A stretch of DNA of 64,000 bases from Schoenoplectus triqueter (Eukaryota; Streptophyta; Magnoliopsida; Poales; Cyperaceae), in assembly GCA_964058805.1 (NCBI GenBank), contig CAXKVV010002144.1, positions 1,240,001 through 1,304,000 on the forward strand, in the 5' to 3' direction. Position 1 is the first letter of the stretch. Each line of letters starts with the position of its first letter. Shown here piece by piece: positions 63,258-64,000 of the stretch. The position numbers and the translations under genes are program-made. The notes under the pieces were generated by a model. It searched no databases and was not told the DNA's origin. It worked only from the letters and a program-made list of their open reading frames with translations.

Positions 63258-64000
63258 CGCAAAACATGAAAACGGGACCCGAAGCCCTCGGTACCGCCGA
63301 AACCGAGTCTGGGCGCGCAAAACATGAAAACGGGACACGACGCCCTCGTTACCGCCGAAAACGAGTCCGGGAGCGCAAAACATGAAAACGGGAATCGACG
63401 CCCTCGGGACCGCCGAAACCGAGTCCGCGAGCGCAAAACATGAACACGGGACCCAACGCCCTCGGTACCGCCGAAAACGAGTCGGGGAGCGCAAAACATG
63501 AACACTGGTCCCGACGCCCTCGGTACCGACGAAAACGAGTCCGGGGGCGCAAAACATGAAAACGGGACCCGAAGCCCTCGTTACCACCGAAACCGAGTCC
63601 GGGCGCGCAAAACATGAAAACGGGACCCGACGCCCTCGGTACTGCCGACATTGAGTCCGAGAGCGCAAAACATGAAAACGGGTCCCGACGCCATCGGTAC
63701 CGCCGAAAACGAGTCGGGGATAGCAAAACATGAACACGGGACCCGACGCCCTCGGTAACGCCGAAAACGAGTCCGGGGGCGCAAAACATGAAAACGGGAC
63801 CCGACGCCCTCGGTACCGCCGAAACCGAGTGCGGGCGCACAAAACATGAAAACGGGACCCAACGCCCTCGGTACCGCCGAAACCGGGTCCGGGAGCGCAA
63901 AACATGAAAACGGCACCCGACGCCCTCGGTACCGCCGAAACCGGGTCCGGGTGCGCAAAACATGAAAACGGGACACGACTCCCTCGGTACCTCCGAAACC
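63258..64000. repeat. 24-unit repeat, copy 2 (cut by window end)
   Basis: This matches copy 1 from about 61,870. It has one GGGGATAGC unit instead of two, so from there the spacing falls from 1,388 to 1,330 bp; AACGGCACCCGACG is at 62,579 and 63,909. It continues to the last base of the window. Confidence 0.8.

Larger units (their letters stand above)
1..64000. repeat. 58-bp satellite array filling the window
   Basis: Every part of the window is a copy of one 58-bp unit in the same direction. It is recognisable by the anchors GCAAAACATG, CGGTACCG and GAAAACGAGTCC at fixed spacing. I checked unit phase base by base over several stretches (for example 34,998 to 36,506) and found exact 58-bp steps. 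Longer spacings differ from a multiple of 58 only by indels that can be seen. No unit is inverted and no stretch of non-repeat DNA was found. Both window ends cut a unit. By size and homogeneity this is eukaryotic satellite DNA; the chromosomal location (centromeric, subtelomeric or sex-linked) and the species cannot be told. An assembly-collapsed or assembly-expanded array is possible, so the true copy number is uncertain. Confidence 0.98.
51471..64000. repeat. Array domain IV: 3-bp-deleted T units
   Basis: This domain is marked by a T unit in which AATGAGTCCGGGCG has become AATGACGGGCG, usually followed by a unit centred on CGGCGGTGCC. Nine such units were located. D-R-M phrases persist, while GTCGCGGAGC units give way to GTCGGGGAGC or GGGATAGC units before CATGAACACGGG. 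Visible micro-indels include 8 bp lost near 52,805, and 1-2 bp lost near 52,920, 56,130, 56,670, 57,185, 57,730 and 63,237. No gene was found. Confidence 0.75.

Noticed and set aside
1..64000. CRISPR array
   Set aside because: Repeats are directly adjacent with no unique spacers, the period is constant at 58 bp, and there are no cas genes.
1..64000. Transposable element, viral insertion, rRNA or tRNA gene in the array
   Set aside because: No interruption of the 58-bp register longer than a partial unit was found, so there is no room for an inserted element.
1..64000. Bacterial origin (repeat protein or surface adhesin gene)
   Set aside because: No ribosome binding sites, operon structure or consistent reading frame exist in 64 kb, and the unit length is not a multiple of three. 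A eukaryotic satellite explains everything seen.

Overview
The whole 64,000-base window is one uninterrupted head-to-tail satellite (minisatellite) array. The unit is 58 bp, all copies lie in the same orientation, and I estimate about 1,100 copies (window length divided by 58, with short indels). The first and last bases both fall inside units, so the array continues past both ends. I found no protein-coding gene, rRNA, tRNA, transposon, CRISPR array or unique sequence. A long homogenised array of this kind points to a eukaryotic heterochromatic, centromeric, subtelomeric or sex-chromosome block. The sequence does not identify the taxon.

The consensus unit (perfect example at 7639-7696) is 36/58 G+C and holds 9 CpG dinucleotides when read as a circle, against about 5.6 expected from its base composition. 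Most units carry the 8-base palindrome CGGTACCG, which contains a KpnI site. The minus strand of the consensus has no stop codon in any of its three frames. Because 58 is not a multiple of 3, all three frames are read in turn every 174 bp. This creates very long minus-strand open frames (up to 1,874 codons) and plus-strand frames of 39, 97 or 155 codons; I treat all of them as by-products of the repeat.

The real content is higher-order structure. Units fall into recognisable variants that recur in fixed multi-unit phrases, and four domains can be separated. Domain I (1 to about 18,550) is an old, patchy mixture of phrases. Domain II (about 18,550 to 34,520) is a nested higher-order repeat laid out as tail-of-B, A, B, B, A, B, with B about 80-81 units (4.64-4.70 kb) and copies nearly identical by eye. 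Domain III (about 34,520 to 51,470) has a different unit vocabulary (a GTCGCGGAGC variant and a D-R-M three-unit phrase) and tandem blocks of 11, 14, 15, 29 and about 105 units. Domain IV (about 51,470 to 64,000) is marked by a unit with a heritable 3-bp deletion and by two exact 1,618-bp tandem copies.

Spacings between corresponding markers equal whole multiples of 58 bp once the visible micro-indels are counted. This fits unequal exchange, local amplification and gene conversion. Nothing here supports a gene system; the interest lies in array evolution and possible chromosomal function.
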